The notes: generated by a model not told the origin, from the letters alone. A stretch of 64,000 nucleotides of DNA from Chitinophagales bacterium (GCA_947452995.1 CANGEV010000009.1:27597-91596); one strand, 5' to 3'. Positions 26,861 to 36,227 are shown, counted from the first letter of the stretch. Program-made: numbers and translations.

Positions 26861-27280
26861 GTCGAGTAAATAACGAAGGGCCATGCGATAGGAATGCATC
26901 CCGAAGCCTCCGATATACCCCTTTGCTTTTCCTGCTAATAAATCAGTATGACGAAAGGCTTCTCTTGCCAAGGTATTCGACAAGTGAACCGCTACTACCG
27001 GTACTTTACTCGCAGCGATCGCATCGGCAAGTGCGACACTCGTATGCGAATACCCGCCTCCGTTAATAATAACACCCAAGGCATCGGCACCAACACCTTG
27101 CAAATAATTAATCAGCTCGCCCTCTACATTACTTTGAAAATATTCAATAAGTACGTCGGGGAACTCTTTTTTAAGACGTTCGATTAAATCAGGAAAAGTT
27201 TCATGGCCATAGATACTCGGCTCGCGTTGTCCTACCAGATTAAGATTAGGGCCATTGACGATATGCACAACTTGCTGCAT
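26852..27280 (-). CDS. aroQ: Type II 3-dehydroquinate dehydratase
   Basis: 142 residues from ATG 27280. It catalyses the third step of the shikimate pathway, 3-dehydroquinate to 3-dehydroshikimate. Seen: the lid loop with catalytic Tyr and Arg (GPNLNLVGQREPSIYG), IINGGGYSHTSVALADAI and VAVHLSNTLAREAFRHTDL. The start codon shares one base with the tatC stop (TAATG), so translation is coupled. The 3' end overlaps the convergent glycosyltransferase gene by 9 bases. aroE lies elsewhere, at 43856. Confidence 0.95.
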   Translation of the reverse strand: MQQVVHIVNGPNLNLVGQREPSIYGHETFPDLIERLKKEFPDVLIEYFQSNVEGELINYLQGVGADALGVIINGGGYSHTSVALADAIAASKVPVVAVHLSNTLAREAFRHTDLLAGKAKGYIGGFGMHSYRMALRYLLDLV

Positions 27281-28122
27281 TACCAATCTTCATTTACTTC
27301 TTTTGTGGCTTCCGTTTTCTCATTACGGAGCACAACAAAAATACTAAGCTCGTAGAGTGCATATAGCGGAACAGCTACTAAGAATTGGGTGAACATATCT
27401 ACCGAAGGAGTAATAACGGCGGAGAGTATTAGTACAATTACTGTCGCGAAACGGCGATACTGCTTTAAAAACGCGCCGCTAATCAGGCCAATCTTACCTA
27501 GGAAATACATCACGATGGGTAATTCGAACGCCAGTCCTGTTACTAAAACCATGCTCGTCACGAAGTCGATATACTCATCCAATGTTGGCATAACAATCAC
27601 ATCATCGCTCACATGATAATCTGCCAAAAAGGCGATGGAGAAAGGAGTTAAAAGATAATAACCGAAAGCAGCCCCAATTAAAAATAAGGAGGTAGCATAA
27701 AACACAATCCCTTTAGCAGCCTTGCGTTCATTAACATATAAACCAGGTGTCAAAAAACGCCAAAACTCCCAAAAAACATACGGTATAGCTAAGACTAAAC
27801 CCAATGTCAAGGAGATTTGAATATGCGCCATAAACTGCCCTGCTAGTGTTTGGCTCATCACCTTAAAATTAGGTGGCACTATTTTCAGAGATGGCATATT
27901 AAGCTTATCTGCCAATTGATTCATCCATCGATACGTAATGAAACCAGGCTTCTTAGGCCCAAACAATACAGAATCGAAAATAAAGGTCTTATTAATAAAG
28001 ACAAGAACACTGATAGAAAAAACAGCAATTGCACTCCGGAACAAATGTCCGCGTAAAGCATCAATATGCTCGAAGAAGGTCATTTCTCCCCCATTCCCAT
28101 TCTTATTTCTAAATAAAGACAT
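27280..28122 (-). CDS. tatC: Sec-independent (twin-arginine) translocase subunit TatC
   Basis: 280 residues with six membrane helices. TatC recognises twin-arginine signal peptides and with TatA moves folded proteins across the inner membrane. The N-terminal MTFFEHIDALRGHLFRSA motif, LTLGLVLAIPYVFWEFWRFLTPGLY and GLAFELPIVMYFL segments are diagnostic. The loop between the first two helices is long (about residues 50-95), as in other Bacteroidota. tatA is not adjacent. It is coupled to aroQ by a TAATG overlap. Confidence 0.95.
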   Translation of the reverse strand: MSLFRNKNGNGGEMTFFEHIDALRGHLFRSAIAVFSISVLVFINKTFIFDSVLFGPKKPGFITYRWMNQLADKLNMPSLKIVPPNFKVMSQTLAGQFMAHIQISLTLGLVLAIPYVFWEFWRFLTPGLYVNERKAAKGIVFYATSLFLIGAAFGYYLLTPFSIAFLADYHVSDDVIVMPTLDEYIDFVTSMVLVTGLAFELPIVMYFLGKIGLISGAFLKQYRRFATVIVLILSAVITPSVDMFTQFLVAVPLYALYELSIFVVLRNEKTEATKEVNEDW

Positions 28123-28176
28123 ATTCTAACTGCAAATTTCTCATAAGTTGGCGAATAACGAAAGCTTCCGGCGGAA

Positions 28177-28641
28177 TTATTTCTTAACAGATAGCTCTTT
28201 TTCGAGCATGACATAATGAGATTCTACAAACCCATTTTTGATATACGCCTTGCTTGCTCTATCATTGTTATGTTCCATATACAAGCTTAAAGATGGGACT
28301 CCTTCCTGACGGGCCTCCTCCTCGACAAACTTACACATGGATTCAAAAACGCCTTGTCCGCGAAAAGCAGGAACTACGTAAACACTTTGCAACCACCATT
28401 TCCAACAGGCGCGCCAATCACTCCATTCGCGTGTAATCATCAAACTTCCAAGCATTTCATCACCATTGTATGCAACAATATAAACACCTTTGCCAGCATC
28501 CTCCAATACCGCAAGCACGCCTTCCTGAGCTAATTTCGCATCTAAAACCAACCCCTCCGACTCTAATGCATTGGCAGAGTTAAAATGCGCAAGCATATTG
28601 AGATCTTGCAATTGCCCTTTTCTGATTTGAATAGATTCCAT
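28177..28641 (-). CDS. GNAT family N-acetyltransferase
   Basis: 154 residues in the GNAT fold. IQIRKGQLQDLNMLAHFN opens the domain, and the acetyl-CoA site is WWLQSVYVVPAFRGQGVFESMCKFVEEEA (motif A, RGQGV). The C-terminal SLYMEHNNDRASKAYIKNGF is typical of the family. It acetylates an unknown small molecule or protein. A TATTTTTA promoter-like box at 28653-28646 ends 4 bases before the ATG, so its mRNA may be leaderless. Confidence 0.88.
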   Translation of the reverse strand: MESIQIRKGQLQDLNMLAHFNSANALESEGLVLDAKLAQEGVLAVLEDAGKGVYIVAYNGDEMLGSLMITREWSDWRACWKWWLQSVYVVPAFRGQGVFESMCKFVEEEARQEGVPSLSLYMEHNNDRASKAYIKNGFVESHYVMLEKELSVKK

Positions 28642-28701
28642 GACTTAAAAATACGAATAAAATATGCCGCTATTAAACATACATTCTTGCAGATTAAATT
28701 T

Positions 28702-28709
28702 TATATTTG
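28702..28709 (+). promoter_or_regulatory. -7 promoter box of the TPR protein gene
   Basis: TATATTTG matches TAnnTTTG perfectly and lies 16 bases before the ATG at 28726. No clear -33 element is seen. Confidence 0.4.
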
Positions 28710-28725
28710 AATCAAAGCGATCGCT

Positions 28726-29478
28726 ATGAAAAAACTTATTCTTCCATTTTTAGCACTTTCTTTATGTTGCTTGAGCTTTTTGCAGGCACCTACTGGCGTT
28801 TACAAACAAGCACTAGATTTAATTGCACAAATGAAAGAAACGCAAGCCTATCCTCTTTTGTTAGATGCTGCCGCTAAAGAACCGAAAAATGTAGATGTGC
28901 TATGCGACCTTGCCTATTATGCAGCGCGCGAAGGCAATCGCCAAAAAGATACCAAAGCGCGCGATAAAAAATTCATCACCTCAAAATACTATGCAGAGCA
29001 AGCAATTAAGTTAGCTCCTAATAGTGCAGAAGCACAATATGTTTATTCTGTTGCTCTAGGTAGAATGGCGTTGGTAGCTTCTTCCAGCGAAAAGGTTAAG
29101 ATGAGCCGTCAAATTTATGATGTCATTCAAAAGGCATTAAAGCTCAACCCCAACCATGCAGGTGCCTGGCACGCTTTAGGTAAGTGGAACTATGAAGTAT
29201 GTGAATTGAGCTTCGTTGAAAAAGCAGCAGTAGACTACCTTTTTGGAGGATTGCCTACGGGCGATATGAAGACAAGTTTGAATGCCTTTAAAAAGAGCAT
29301 TGCCTTGAACCCAAACATGATGATCTATCGTTACGACTACGCAATAGCATTAGAGGCTAACGATCAAGAGAAAGAAGCTATTGCAGTAATGAAACAGATT
29401 TTAAGCATGAAGCAAGTAACGCAAGATGACGCAGGCATACAAGCGGATGCCAAGCGTATGATTGCGAAGTGGTCGTAA
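28726..29478 (+). CDS. Exported tetratricopeptide-repeat protein
   Basis: 250 residues. A hydrophobic signal (MKKLILPFLALSLCCLSF) leads into TPR-like helices over most of the protein. Seen are YAEQAIKLAPNSAEAQYVYSVALGRMALVASSSEKVKMSRQIYDVIQKALKLNP in outline, then AWHALGKWNYEVCELSFVEKA and FKKSIALNPNMMIYRYDYAIAL. The AWHALGKWNYEV pattern resembles the regulator-of-microtubule-dynamics-like group of TPR proteins found in many bacteria, whose bacterial role is unknown. Probably periplasmic; stands alone. Confidence 0.75.
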   Translation: MKKLILPFLALSLCCLSFLQAPTGVYKQALDLIAQMKETQAYPLLLDAAAKEPKNVDVLCDLAYYAAREGNRQKDTKARDKKFITSKYYAEQAIKLAPNSAEAQYVYSVALGRMALVASSSEKVKMSRQIYDVIQKALKLNPNHAGAWHALGKWNYEVCELSFVEKAAVDYLFGGLPTGDMKTSLNAFKKSIALNPNMMIYRYDYAIALEANDQEKEAIAVMKQILSMKQVTQDDAGIQADAKRMIAKWS

Positions 29479-29491
29479 TTAAAGCCGATTT

Positions 29492-30448
29492 TTAAACGGT
29501 AGCTGGAACAGGTATATTTAGTAACATATCTTTTACCATTCCTTGCAAGTCATATTGTGGCACCCATCCCCAGTCTTTTTTCGCCCACGAGCCATCGATA
29601 CTACCTGGCCATGAGTCGGCGATAGCTTGACGGAAGTCGGGATTATAATCAATTTTAAAATCGGGGATTTCTTGTTGAATAGCGGTCGCCAATTCAGCAG
29701 GTGTAAAGTCTATTCCTGTGATATTATACGAATGACGAATACTCAACTTATCTGCCGGAGCATCCATTAGTTGTAAAGTTGCACGAATTGCGTCGGGCAT
29801 ATACATCATCGGTAGGCGCGATTCAGCGTTCAAGAAACATGTATATTGTTTTGACTGCTTAGCTGCATAGAAAATTTCCACTGCATAATCCGTTGTTCCA
29901 CCTCCCGGAGCTGATTTATAACCTATCAAACCTGGATAACGGATACTGCGCACATCTAATCCTTTTTTCTTAAAGTAATAGTCGCACCATAATTCACCAG
30001 CATACTTGCTCATTCCATAAATCGTGGTTGGCTCAATCACTGTTTGTTGCGGCACATTAGCCTTTGGCGTCGTCGGACCGAAAACGGCGATACTACTTGG
30101 CCAAAACATTTTTTTGATACCACGACTCACACACAATTCCATCACTTCAAAAAGTGAATTCATATTTAAGTGCCACGCAGGAATGCCGATTCTTTCTGAA
30201 GTTGCTGAAAGCAAGGCCACGAGATGATATACCTGCGTTACTTTATATTGATCGATTACTTCAGCGATACGCTTAGGGTCACTCGCATCCACTGTTTCAA
30301 AAGGACCAGATTCCATTACTATTGGTGCTGCTGCGCGGATATCAGAGGCTACCACATTGGCTCCACCATGAACTTTACGCAATTCCATCGTCAATTCTGT
30401 TCCAATCTGCCCGCCGGCACCTAGTATTAAAATCGTCTCGCTTTGCAT
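29492..30448 (-). CDS. SDR-type L-threonine 3-dehydrogenase
   Basis: 318 residues of the extended short-chain dehydrogenase family. NAD site LILGAGGQIGTEL (7-19), catalytic YGMSK (Tyr144, Lys148), and the substrate segment RYPGLIGYKSAPGGGTTDYAVEIFY, which is characteristic of the epimerase-like threonine dehydrogenase found in Bacteroidota. It oxidises L-threonine to 2-amino-3-ketobutyrate, which a ligase (kbl, not in the window) turns into glycine and acetyl-CoA. A near-consensus TATCTTCG box lies at 30478-30471, upstream of the ATG. Confidence 0.9.
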   Translation of the reverse strand: MQSETILILGAGGQIGTELTMELRKVHGGANVVASDIRAAAPIVMESGPFETVDASDPKRIAEVIDQYKVTQVYHLVALLSATSERIGIPAWHLNMNSLFEVMELCVSRGIKKMFWPSSIAVFGPTTPKANVPQQTVIEPTTIYGMSKYAGELWCDYYFKKKGLDVRSIRYPGLIGYKSAPGGGTTDYAVEIFYAAKQSKQYTCFLNAESRLPMMYMPDAIRATLQLMDAPADKLSIRHSYNITGIDFTPAELATAIQQEIPDFKIDYNPDFRQAIADSWPGSIDGSWAKKDWGWVPQYDLQGMVKDMLLNIPVPATV

Positions 30449-30561
30449 AAGTGGTAATTATTTTATAAAACGAAGATACAGCAATTTGCCTTTTCTTTTC
30501 TTTTCTGAATTGTGAACTGATACTAAAGTTCGGTGGATTGTTTAATTTCGTGGGCAATTAC

Positions 30562-31302
30562 ATGAAACTTCTCGCTCGACTTTATATTTACTATTTCTAC
30601 ACAATAATGGCCTTGCTGTTTTTTGTGTTTATGCCTCCCATTTACATTTTTTGCACCTGGGAAAAGACCTATCCTATCGTACAGTTTTTGCGTGTTTGGT
30701 GGGGGCGGATTTCGATGATATTGGCTGCTTATTTTGTCAAGGTCGAATGGCCCGAAAACCTTGATAAAAAAAGAAATTATGTGGTTGTGTTTAATCATAC
30801 CTCACATCTTGATATCGTATTATCTTTTGCTGTATTATACCCTATTTCACTACGTTTTATCGGTAAAGCAGAGCTTTCAAAGATTCCTCTTTTTGGTAAA
30901 TTTTTTAGAACCATCGATATTTCTGTACAACGTGACGACCCTAACGACGCTAGGAAAGCATTCGGCCGTGCAGATGAGGCCTTAGACAAGGGCTATTCCG
31001 TAGCAATGGCTCCGGAAGGAGGAACAAGTAAAAATCCACCAAAACTCCGTGAATTTAAGTCGGGCGCCTTTCGTCTCGCGATACAACATCAAGTTCCTAT
31101 CCTAGCACTTACCATTTACGATAACTGGCTAATTATGCCGAGCAATGGCATTCCACGCGGTCCACGTATCAGCCGCATAAAAGTACATGCTCCAATTGAA
31201 ACGAAAGATATGCAGCTGAACGACTATAAAGCGCTTTCTGACAAAGTATTCCAAACCTTAGCATCCGACTTGCAAAAAGCATTTCCAAAAGAAATGCATT
31301 AA
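30562..31302 (+). CDS. 1-acyl-sn-glycerol-3-phosphate acyltransferase (PlsC-type)
   Basis: 246 residues from ATG 30562; a TTG at 30538 is an unlikely upstream alternative. One or two membrane helices (about 8-30 and 45-60) precede the acyltransferase domain. The catalytic HX4D motif is HTSHLD (His79-Asp84), followed by FFRTIDISVQRDD and the EGGTSKNPPKLREFKSGAFRLA acceptor-binding block. It acylates lysophosphatidic acid to phosphatidic acid or a related lipid. The DUF1569 gene follows 10 bases later and may share the transcript. Confidence 0.9.
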   Translation: MKLLARLYIYYFYTIMALLFFVFMPPIYIFCTWEKTYPIVQFLRVWWGRISMILAAYFVKVEWPENLDKKRNYVVVFNHTSHLDIVLSFAVLYPISLRFIGKAELSKIPLFGKFFRTIDISVQRDDPNDARKAFGRADEALDKGYSVAMAPEGGTSKNPPKLREFKSGAFRLAIQHQVPILALTIYDNWLIMPSNGIPRGPRISRIKVHAPIETKDMQLNDYKALSDKVFQTLASDLQKAFPKEMH

Positions 31303-31312
31303 TCTAAAACAT

Positions 31313-31762
31313 ATGAAAAACTTATTTGACGCAGCTGCTTACGAAGAAATCGTTATGCGCCTTGACCAATTGAACGTGAATACTCAACGCGTATGGGGCA
31401 AAATGGACATCGCCCAAATGTTGGCGCATTGTGCAGTAGGATTAGATTTCCCAACAAGTGGCAGAAAAGAAAAACGAAAGTTTATGTCGTATATCCTTGG
31501 GCCTTTATTTATAAAATCGCTCACTTCCGACACGCCCTATAAACAAGGATTACCTACAGGTCCTCATTTTCTAATAACAGATGCTCGGCAGTTTGAGGAA
31601 GAGATGCGTAAACTAAAAATAGCCTTAACACATTTTCACCAGTTAGGACGTAGCGGAATCAATCCTAATCCACATCCTTTATTTGGACATCTTACACCAG
31701 ATGAATGGGGCATTTCACAATACAAACACCTCGATCATCATCTGAAGCAATTTGCTTGCTAA
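31313..31762 (+). CDS. DUF1569 (DinB-like) protein
   Basis: 149 residues. MKNLFDAAAYEEIVMRLDQL, WGKMDIAQMLAHCAVGLDF and HPLFGHLTPDEWGISQYKHLDHHLKQF fit DUF1569, a helical-bundle family related to DinB. Conserved His residues (AHCAVG, LFGHLT, KHLDHHL) could bind a metal, but no activity is known to me. Placed directly behind the acyltransferase gene. Its stop codon is immediately next to the end of the convergent gene. Confidence 0.82.
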   Translation: MKNLFDAAAYEEIVMRLDQLNVNTQRVWGKMDIAQMLAHCAVGLDFPTSGRKEKRKFMSYILGPLFIKSLTSDTPYKQGLPTGPHFLITDARQFEEEMRKLKIALTHFHQLGRSGINPNPHPLFGHLTPDEWGISQYKHLDHHLKQFAC

Positions 31763-32164
31763 TTAATTGGCAATAACACCTGGTAAATTCACGAGCGGAA
31801 CATTCACGCAGTTCTTCTCGTGAATGCTATCTGGAGGGAAAATAAATTGTTTATCGTAGACTTGCTCTCCTTCGTAAAAGCTTACCCAATAGGTATTTTC
31901 CAAGAAGAAAACTTCTTCAATGAGCAGTTCGATGCGCTTGAAAGAACGTGCCTCTAAACGATCCATACGATGACGGAGCGTAGAGGTTTTAACCGGCCAC
32001 GCATCTAGTTCACCTTTGCCATAGGATTGTATAAGTACTTCTGTAATGGGTACCTCCTTTTCATTAATTATGTACATAAACCATCCTGGCACCTCTTCAT
32101 ACACTTCGTGAACAATCGCTACCTTCACGCCTTCCATCGGCTTTATTAAATCTGCTAAACGCAT
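31763..32164 (-). CDS. Conserved hypothetical protein next to ACMSD-like gene
   Basis: 133 residues with no family I recognise. It is soluble, rich in Glu, Val and aromatic residues, with predicted beta strands (VKVAIVHEVYEEVPGWFMYIIN, LIEEVFFLENTYWVSFYEGEQ). No signal peptide, membrane helix or Cys cluster. Its start lies 4 bases after the stop of the ACMSD-like amidohydrolase gene, so the two are co-transcribed. A helper role for that enzyme is possible but not shown. Confidence 0.7.
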   Translation of the reverse strand: MRLADLIKPMEGVKVAIVHEVYEEVPGWFMYIINEKEVPITEVLIQSYGKGELDAWPVKTSTLRHRMDRLEARSFKRIELLIEEVFFLENTYWVSFYEGEQVYDKQFIFPPDSIHEKNCVNVPLVNLPGVIAN

Positions 32165-32168
32165 ATAT

Positions 32169-33173
32169 TTAGTTGTTTTCTACACCCAACCAACGGAGTG
32201 CATTTTTATATAACAATTTATCTTTAACTGATTTTTCGTACGCACGACTTTCAATCAAAGCGCCAGGAACATCCTCACCTAATGGAAAAGGATAATCCGT
32301 TCCCATACAAATATTATTTTCACCAAATAGATTCACAATAAAATCCAAGGTTGGACCATCGTGGGTAAGGGCATCTACATAGATTCGATTTAAGTAGTTG
32401 CGTGGAGAAATTGGATTATCTACCGCCACTAAATCGGGACGACAATCAAAGCCATGCTCGATACGACCCAAGGTAAAAGGGAAAGAGCCTCCTCCATGCG
32501 CAAAGGCAATTCGAAGATTTGGTAATTTTTCTAAGGTGCCACTAAAAATCAAACTACAAATTGCGCGCGAACTTTCGGCAGGCATTCCTACTAACCAAGG
32601 CAACCAATATTTCTTATACTTATCCTCTCCCATCATTTCCCATGGATGCACGAAAATTGCGGCACCAAGGGCTTCTGCAGCCTTAAAGAATTCAAAATAT
32701 TTCGGATCTCCTAAGTTTTCTTGATTAACATTCGTTCCTATCTCAATTCCGTTTAATCCTAAAACCTTGATACAACGTTCCATTTCCTGAATAGCCATTT
32801 GAGGGTCTTGTAAAGGAACTGTTCCTAGTCCGAAAAATTTATCTGAATGCCGACTACAAACTTCGGCAATATGATCATTGTAAAAACGCGAAGTATCATA
32901 CGCATGTTCGGTCTTTGCCCAATAATTAAACAAGACGGGAATCGTACTCAATACTTGTTGTGTAACACCATGCGTAGCACAATCGTTCATCCGTACCTCT
33001 GCATCCCAACAATTAGATTCAATTTCTCGAAAGAACTGATCACCCTTCATCATACGCGCGCAATTGCAATTAGCGGGATGATCCGCGAGATGAATGAAAT
33101 CGCCGTAACCAAACTTTTGCGTCCAGTTAGGTAAGTGGCGTGGCATTATGTGTGTATGAATATCAATTTTCAT
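32169..33173 (-). CDS. Amidohydrolase, aminocarboxymuconate-semialdehyde decarboxylase-like
   Basis: 334 residues of the ACMSD branch of the amidohydrolase superfamily. Metal ligands visible: HTH near the N-terminus (IDIHTHIMPRHLP), His in IFVHPWEMMG, His in RIAFAHGGGSFPF and Asp in MGTDYPFPLGEDVPG. ACMSD removes CO2 from 2-amino-3-carboxymuconate-6-semialdehyde, diverting tryptophan (kynurenine) breakdown away from quinolinate. None of the other kynurenine pathway genes lies in the window, so the true substrate is not certain. It is co-transcribed with a 133-residue unknown. Confidence 0.88.
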   Translation of the reverse strand: MKIDIHTHIMPRHLPNWTQKFGYGDFIHLADHPANCNCARMMKGDQFFREIESNCWDAEVRMNDCATHGVTQQVLSTIPVLFNYWAKTEHAYDTSRFYNDHIAEVCSRHSDKFFGLGTVPLQDPQMAIQEMERCIKVLGLNGIEIGTNVNQENLGDPKYFEFFKAAEALGAAIFVHPWEMMGEDKYKKYWLPWLVGMPAESSRAICSLIFSGTLEKLPNLRIAFAHGGGSFPFTLGRIEHGFDCRPDLVAVDNPISPRNYLNRIYVDALTHDGPTLDFIVNLFGENNICMGTDYPFPLGEDVPGALIESRAYEKSVKDKLLYKNALRWLGVENN

Positions 33174-33177
33174 GCGG

Positions 33178-33185
33178 CAAAAGTA
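33178..33185 (-). promoter_or_regulatory. -7 promoter box of the ACMSD-like gene
   Basis: On the minus strand, TACTTTTG (TAnnTTTG, perfect) ends 4 bases before the ATG at 33173. This predicts a leaderless or near-leaderless mRNA. Confidence 0.5.
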
Positions 33186-33200
33186 GTAATAATTAAGGTG

Positions 33201-36200
33201 CTATAACAACTCTTCTATTTCAGGATAAGCCCATGAACGAACAATATGTTTGCCAGCTACATAGGTTTCCAATACGATAGATCTTGTTCCGGCAGGGCAT
33301 TTCAGCTTCGTCCATTTAGCAGAAGATTTTATAGTAGCATGTTTCAACATTCCTTTTTCACCATAATAATACACTTGTATCGACTTGCCCTTCTCCGCAC
33401 AGCTCACATAAGGGGCACTGTAATGGTACGTAATACTAAGCCATTCCGGAGACGGATTTTTGGAATCTGCTGCATTGATATACGAAAAGCGATTGCGGTT
33501 GATAGTTGTTTTCAGACGAGGGTCGCTTGATTCAAGCTCTAGCATATAAGCTCCATTATCCAACTTTGGAAACAAGGTATTAGATAAAGCATTCGTATTG
33601 ATAGCCTCCACCTTGAGCACGGTATCTCTTGTGGTAAAATTATTGATATCTGTTTCTCCTGCATAAGTAAAATGCGGGAATTTATTTCGGAAGCTATCTA
33701 CAGGCATCGTGAAATAATCTGGGGTAAAATTACTTACGACAGGAGTGGTTAAAGTCTGACGCAGTCGTATTAATCGAGCTTTGCAAGGATACTTATCAGC
33801 TAAAGCACCATCCGCTTCTATTGCTTTTAAAATAGGCATACTTTCTAACAATCCGTTGTATTCAATAGTGCTAGGCACTTCGGAAACAAGCGTTAAGTCG
33901 GGGTACGAAATATAATATCGATTGTATTGTACCTGCGCTTGTCCACTTGAATCGAGGAAGGTCCAAGTAAATGTATAACGTGCTAGGTAATGCATATTAT
34001 TGTTATCATCTGCTGAAGCTTGCGAAACAGGCACATAGTCGAATACAAAATTTCCATGTGCGTCGAGCTTCAAGGATTGATTGCTAACGTGTCGGCTAAG
34101 ACCTACCTTTCCAAAATCATATTCCAGTAAAGCAACAGAAACATCTGCATGACTTGGGGAATATTTTTGTCCATTCCCAGGAATCCATTTTGCCGCAAAG
34201 TGCATACGTTCGCCGAAGTTCGCTTTTAGTGGTCCTTTAATACTAAAAGTGCCTTGATCAAAGTTGTTACGAACAGGTATTTGTACAGAAGCATCACCTA
34301 CTTGCAAGAGATAGTCGCCATCCCGGAGTACTGAATCAAGATGAAAACGTATGACGAACTGGTGATCTTCATTGAACCAATACAGTTTACGTACTAATTC
34401 GTTATCTGCGACTTTAAAATCAGGTACATTGATTTCCTGACCAGCATTCAGTAATTGCGGATAATACCCACCTAGATGTAAATATTGCGCATACTCCTTC
34501 GCACTAATTTTTGCAACACATTCGACCATATCGCCAGGCTGATAGGCTCCTTTATTCAAGGTGAGCACAGGAGCAGGTAATTGATGTTTCACGCTCTTCA
34601 ACTCCGACTCATTTGGTCTAGTAATTTCTGTTGTTGCACCAACTAGTTTTCCATCGGTTGAACTAGCTAGTTGTACTGGAAAATGCTTATATGAATCCAA
34701 GTTAAAATTCTTGCATTTTTCTTTTTCACCCGTTTTTATATCAATTGCAAGCGCTTCTTGTTTGCCTTTATCGTTGGTGAAATAAGTTATACGTAAAGGA
34801 GCTACCACAATGTAGGCAGCTAGGCGAGCTGCGTCGTCATAAGTTAGCACAGTATCTGATAATTCGAGATAATATTTACCTGCATTAAGACCTTCAATTG
34901 CAATCTGTGTGCGATGTTCATAGAAATCGCCAAAATCCTTTAAGGACACCTTTTGTAATTTCAACAAAGTGCCGGGTTCTGGACTTGCAGCCGTATCGTT
35001 TGGATTTTTTAAATCAAAAATATACACATACAGCTGACGCATATTTTTGTACTTCAACTTCAATAGCGTTGGCATGTTGGGATACCACTGCTGATCCAAC
35101 TCCGCACTAAAATTACTCTGTGAAATTTCGCGCATCAGCATTCGACAAGCCTTGGTTCCTAATCCATCCGGGAAACGCGTTGAGTATTGCTTCGCGGTAT
35201 GATACGCTTGAAAACGATACCAGCTTGCAGCAGAGCCTTGTTCCGGACTTTCATTTTCTTTAGACATTTTATAAAGATAGCTTGCTAATTGTGCGGCCAC
35301 TAAAGTAGAAGATGGATTATTGCCGTTATGCACCAAAAGACGTTGTACAGCCTCTCGCCAAGCTGTTTTAGCACTGGGTCCGCTAAAGCATGTATTCACA
35401 AATTGAAGTCGCATGAGATCCGCTAGAATCAATCGATCGCGTAACAATGTATCTGAAGAATAATAATTAAGCACCAATTGATAAATATTCAATGCAGCAC
35501 CTAAAGGCTGTGGTGATAAGGCAGGTGTATAGAGATATTTATCGCCAAGGGAATTGTTCTTTTTCGCCGTTAATTCAGGATTTAAATCATAGGTATAGGG
35601 GATATTGAACTGCCGAAAGCTATCACATTCAGCCATCAAATCCTTCCCGAAAGAAAAATTGCCAACGTGCGTAAAAAGCCATCCTGTATTCCGTTCCATC
35701 AATTTTACCACAGCCCATAATTGCATACTGCGCGCAGAATCTATTCGTGCGTCGCGATTCGCACTTGATGTAAACCATCCTTTTGCTCCATCGACTAGAT
35801 AGGGAAGAAAATAACTGCACGAATCAAATTCAATTTCACGGGAATGCTCATTAAAATTCTTACCCGTTTCTTTAATGATCATAGCCGCTAATTCAGCTTG
35901 TGCACTTTTGCTTATGTCGGTATGAAAGAAGGTCCAGAAATGATAAAAATGATGAAAGGCGCCGCCGCGTAAGCCACTCAGATATTTAGTATACAATACC
36001 ATTTTATCCGCCTCACTGAATTTAGTATTTTCTGCACGAATGGTACTGACCGTTTCGAGATCCATTTTCTCTGGATGATCCTTGAGGTAAGTCATTAGGT
36101 CGTCATGCGACCAGGCCTCTTTAACAGGCGCTTTCGTCTTCGTTACTTTATTTTTTTGCGCGGCCATACTTGTTAAGGGCAAGAGGCTGCAAAGGCAAAT

Positions 36201-36227
36201 CAAGAATTGCGAAAAAACAGTTTTCAT
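33201..36227 (-). CDS. Large exported protein resembling the N-terminal half of alpha-2-macroglobulin
   Basis: 1008 residues from ATG 36227, which opens a signal peptide (MKTVFSQFLICLCSLLPLTS). An ATG at 36311 would add 28 residues and overlap lysC, and is rejected. The N-terminal 380 residues are helical with TPR-like features. Later beta-sandwich units resemble macroglobulin domains: VLTLNKGAYQPGDMVECVAK, then FSIKGPLKANFGERMHFAAKW, then RYYISYPDLTLVSEVP. Bacteroidota alpha-2-macroglobulins are usually near twice this length and continue into a bait/complement-like C-terminal half; here the protein stops at about that border, and I see no remnant of the second half next to it. The family assignment is moderate. 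Likely periplasmic or outer membrane associated. Confidence 0.6.
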   Translation of the reverse strand: MKTVFSQFLICLCSLLPLTSMAAQKNKVTKTKAPVKEAWSHDDLMTYLKDHPEKMDLETVSTIRAENTKFSEADKMVLYTKYLSGLRGGAFHHFYHFWTFFHTDISKSAQAELAAMIIKETGKNFNEHSREIEFDSCSYFLPYLVDGAKGWFTSSANRDARIDSARSMQLWAVVKLMERNTGWLFTHVGNFSFGKDLMAECDSFRQFNIPYTYDLNPELTAKKNNSLGDKYLYTPALSPQPLGAALNIYQLVLNYYSSDTLLRDRLILADLMRLQFVNTCFSGPSAKTAWREAVQRLLVHNGNNPSSTLVAAQLASYLYKMSKENESPEQGSAASWYRFQAYHTAKQYSTRFPDGLGTKACRMLMREISQSNFSAELDQQWYPNMPTLLKLKYKNMRQLYVYIFDLKNPNDTAASPEPGTLLKLQKVSLKDFGDFYEHRTQIAIEGLNAGKYYLELSDTVLTYDDAARLAAYIVVAPLRITYFTNDKGKQEALAIDIKTGEKEKCKNFNLDSYKHFPVQLASSTDGKLVGATTEITRPNESELKSVKHQLPAPVLTLNKGAYQPGDMVECVAKISAKEYAQYLHLGGYYPQLLNAGQEINVPDFKVADNELVRKLYWFNEDHQFVIRFHLDSVLRDGDYLLQVGDASVQIPVRNNFDQGTFSIKGPLKANFGERMHFAAKWIPGNGQKYSPSHADVSVALLEYDFGKVGLSRHVSNQSLKLDAHGNFVFDYVPVSQASADDNNNMHYLARYTFTWTFLDSSGQAQVQYNRYYISYPDLTLVSEVPSTIEYNGLLESMPILKAIEADGALADKYPCKARLIRLRQTLTTPVVSNFTPDYFTMPVDSFRNKFPHFTYAGETDINNFTTRDTVLKVEAINTNALSNTLFPKLDNGAYMLELESSDPRLKTTINRNRFSYINAADSKNPSPEWLSITYHYSAPYVSCAEKGKSIQVYYYGEKGMLKHATIKSSAKWTKLKCPAGTRSIVLETYVAGKHIVRSWAYPEIEELL

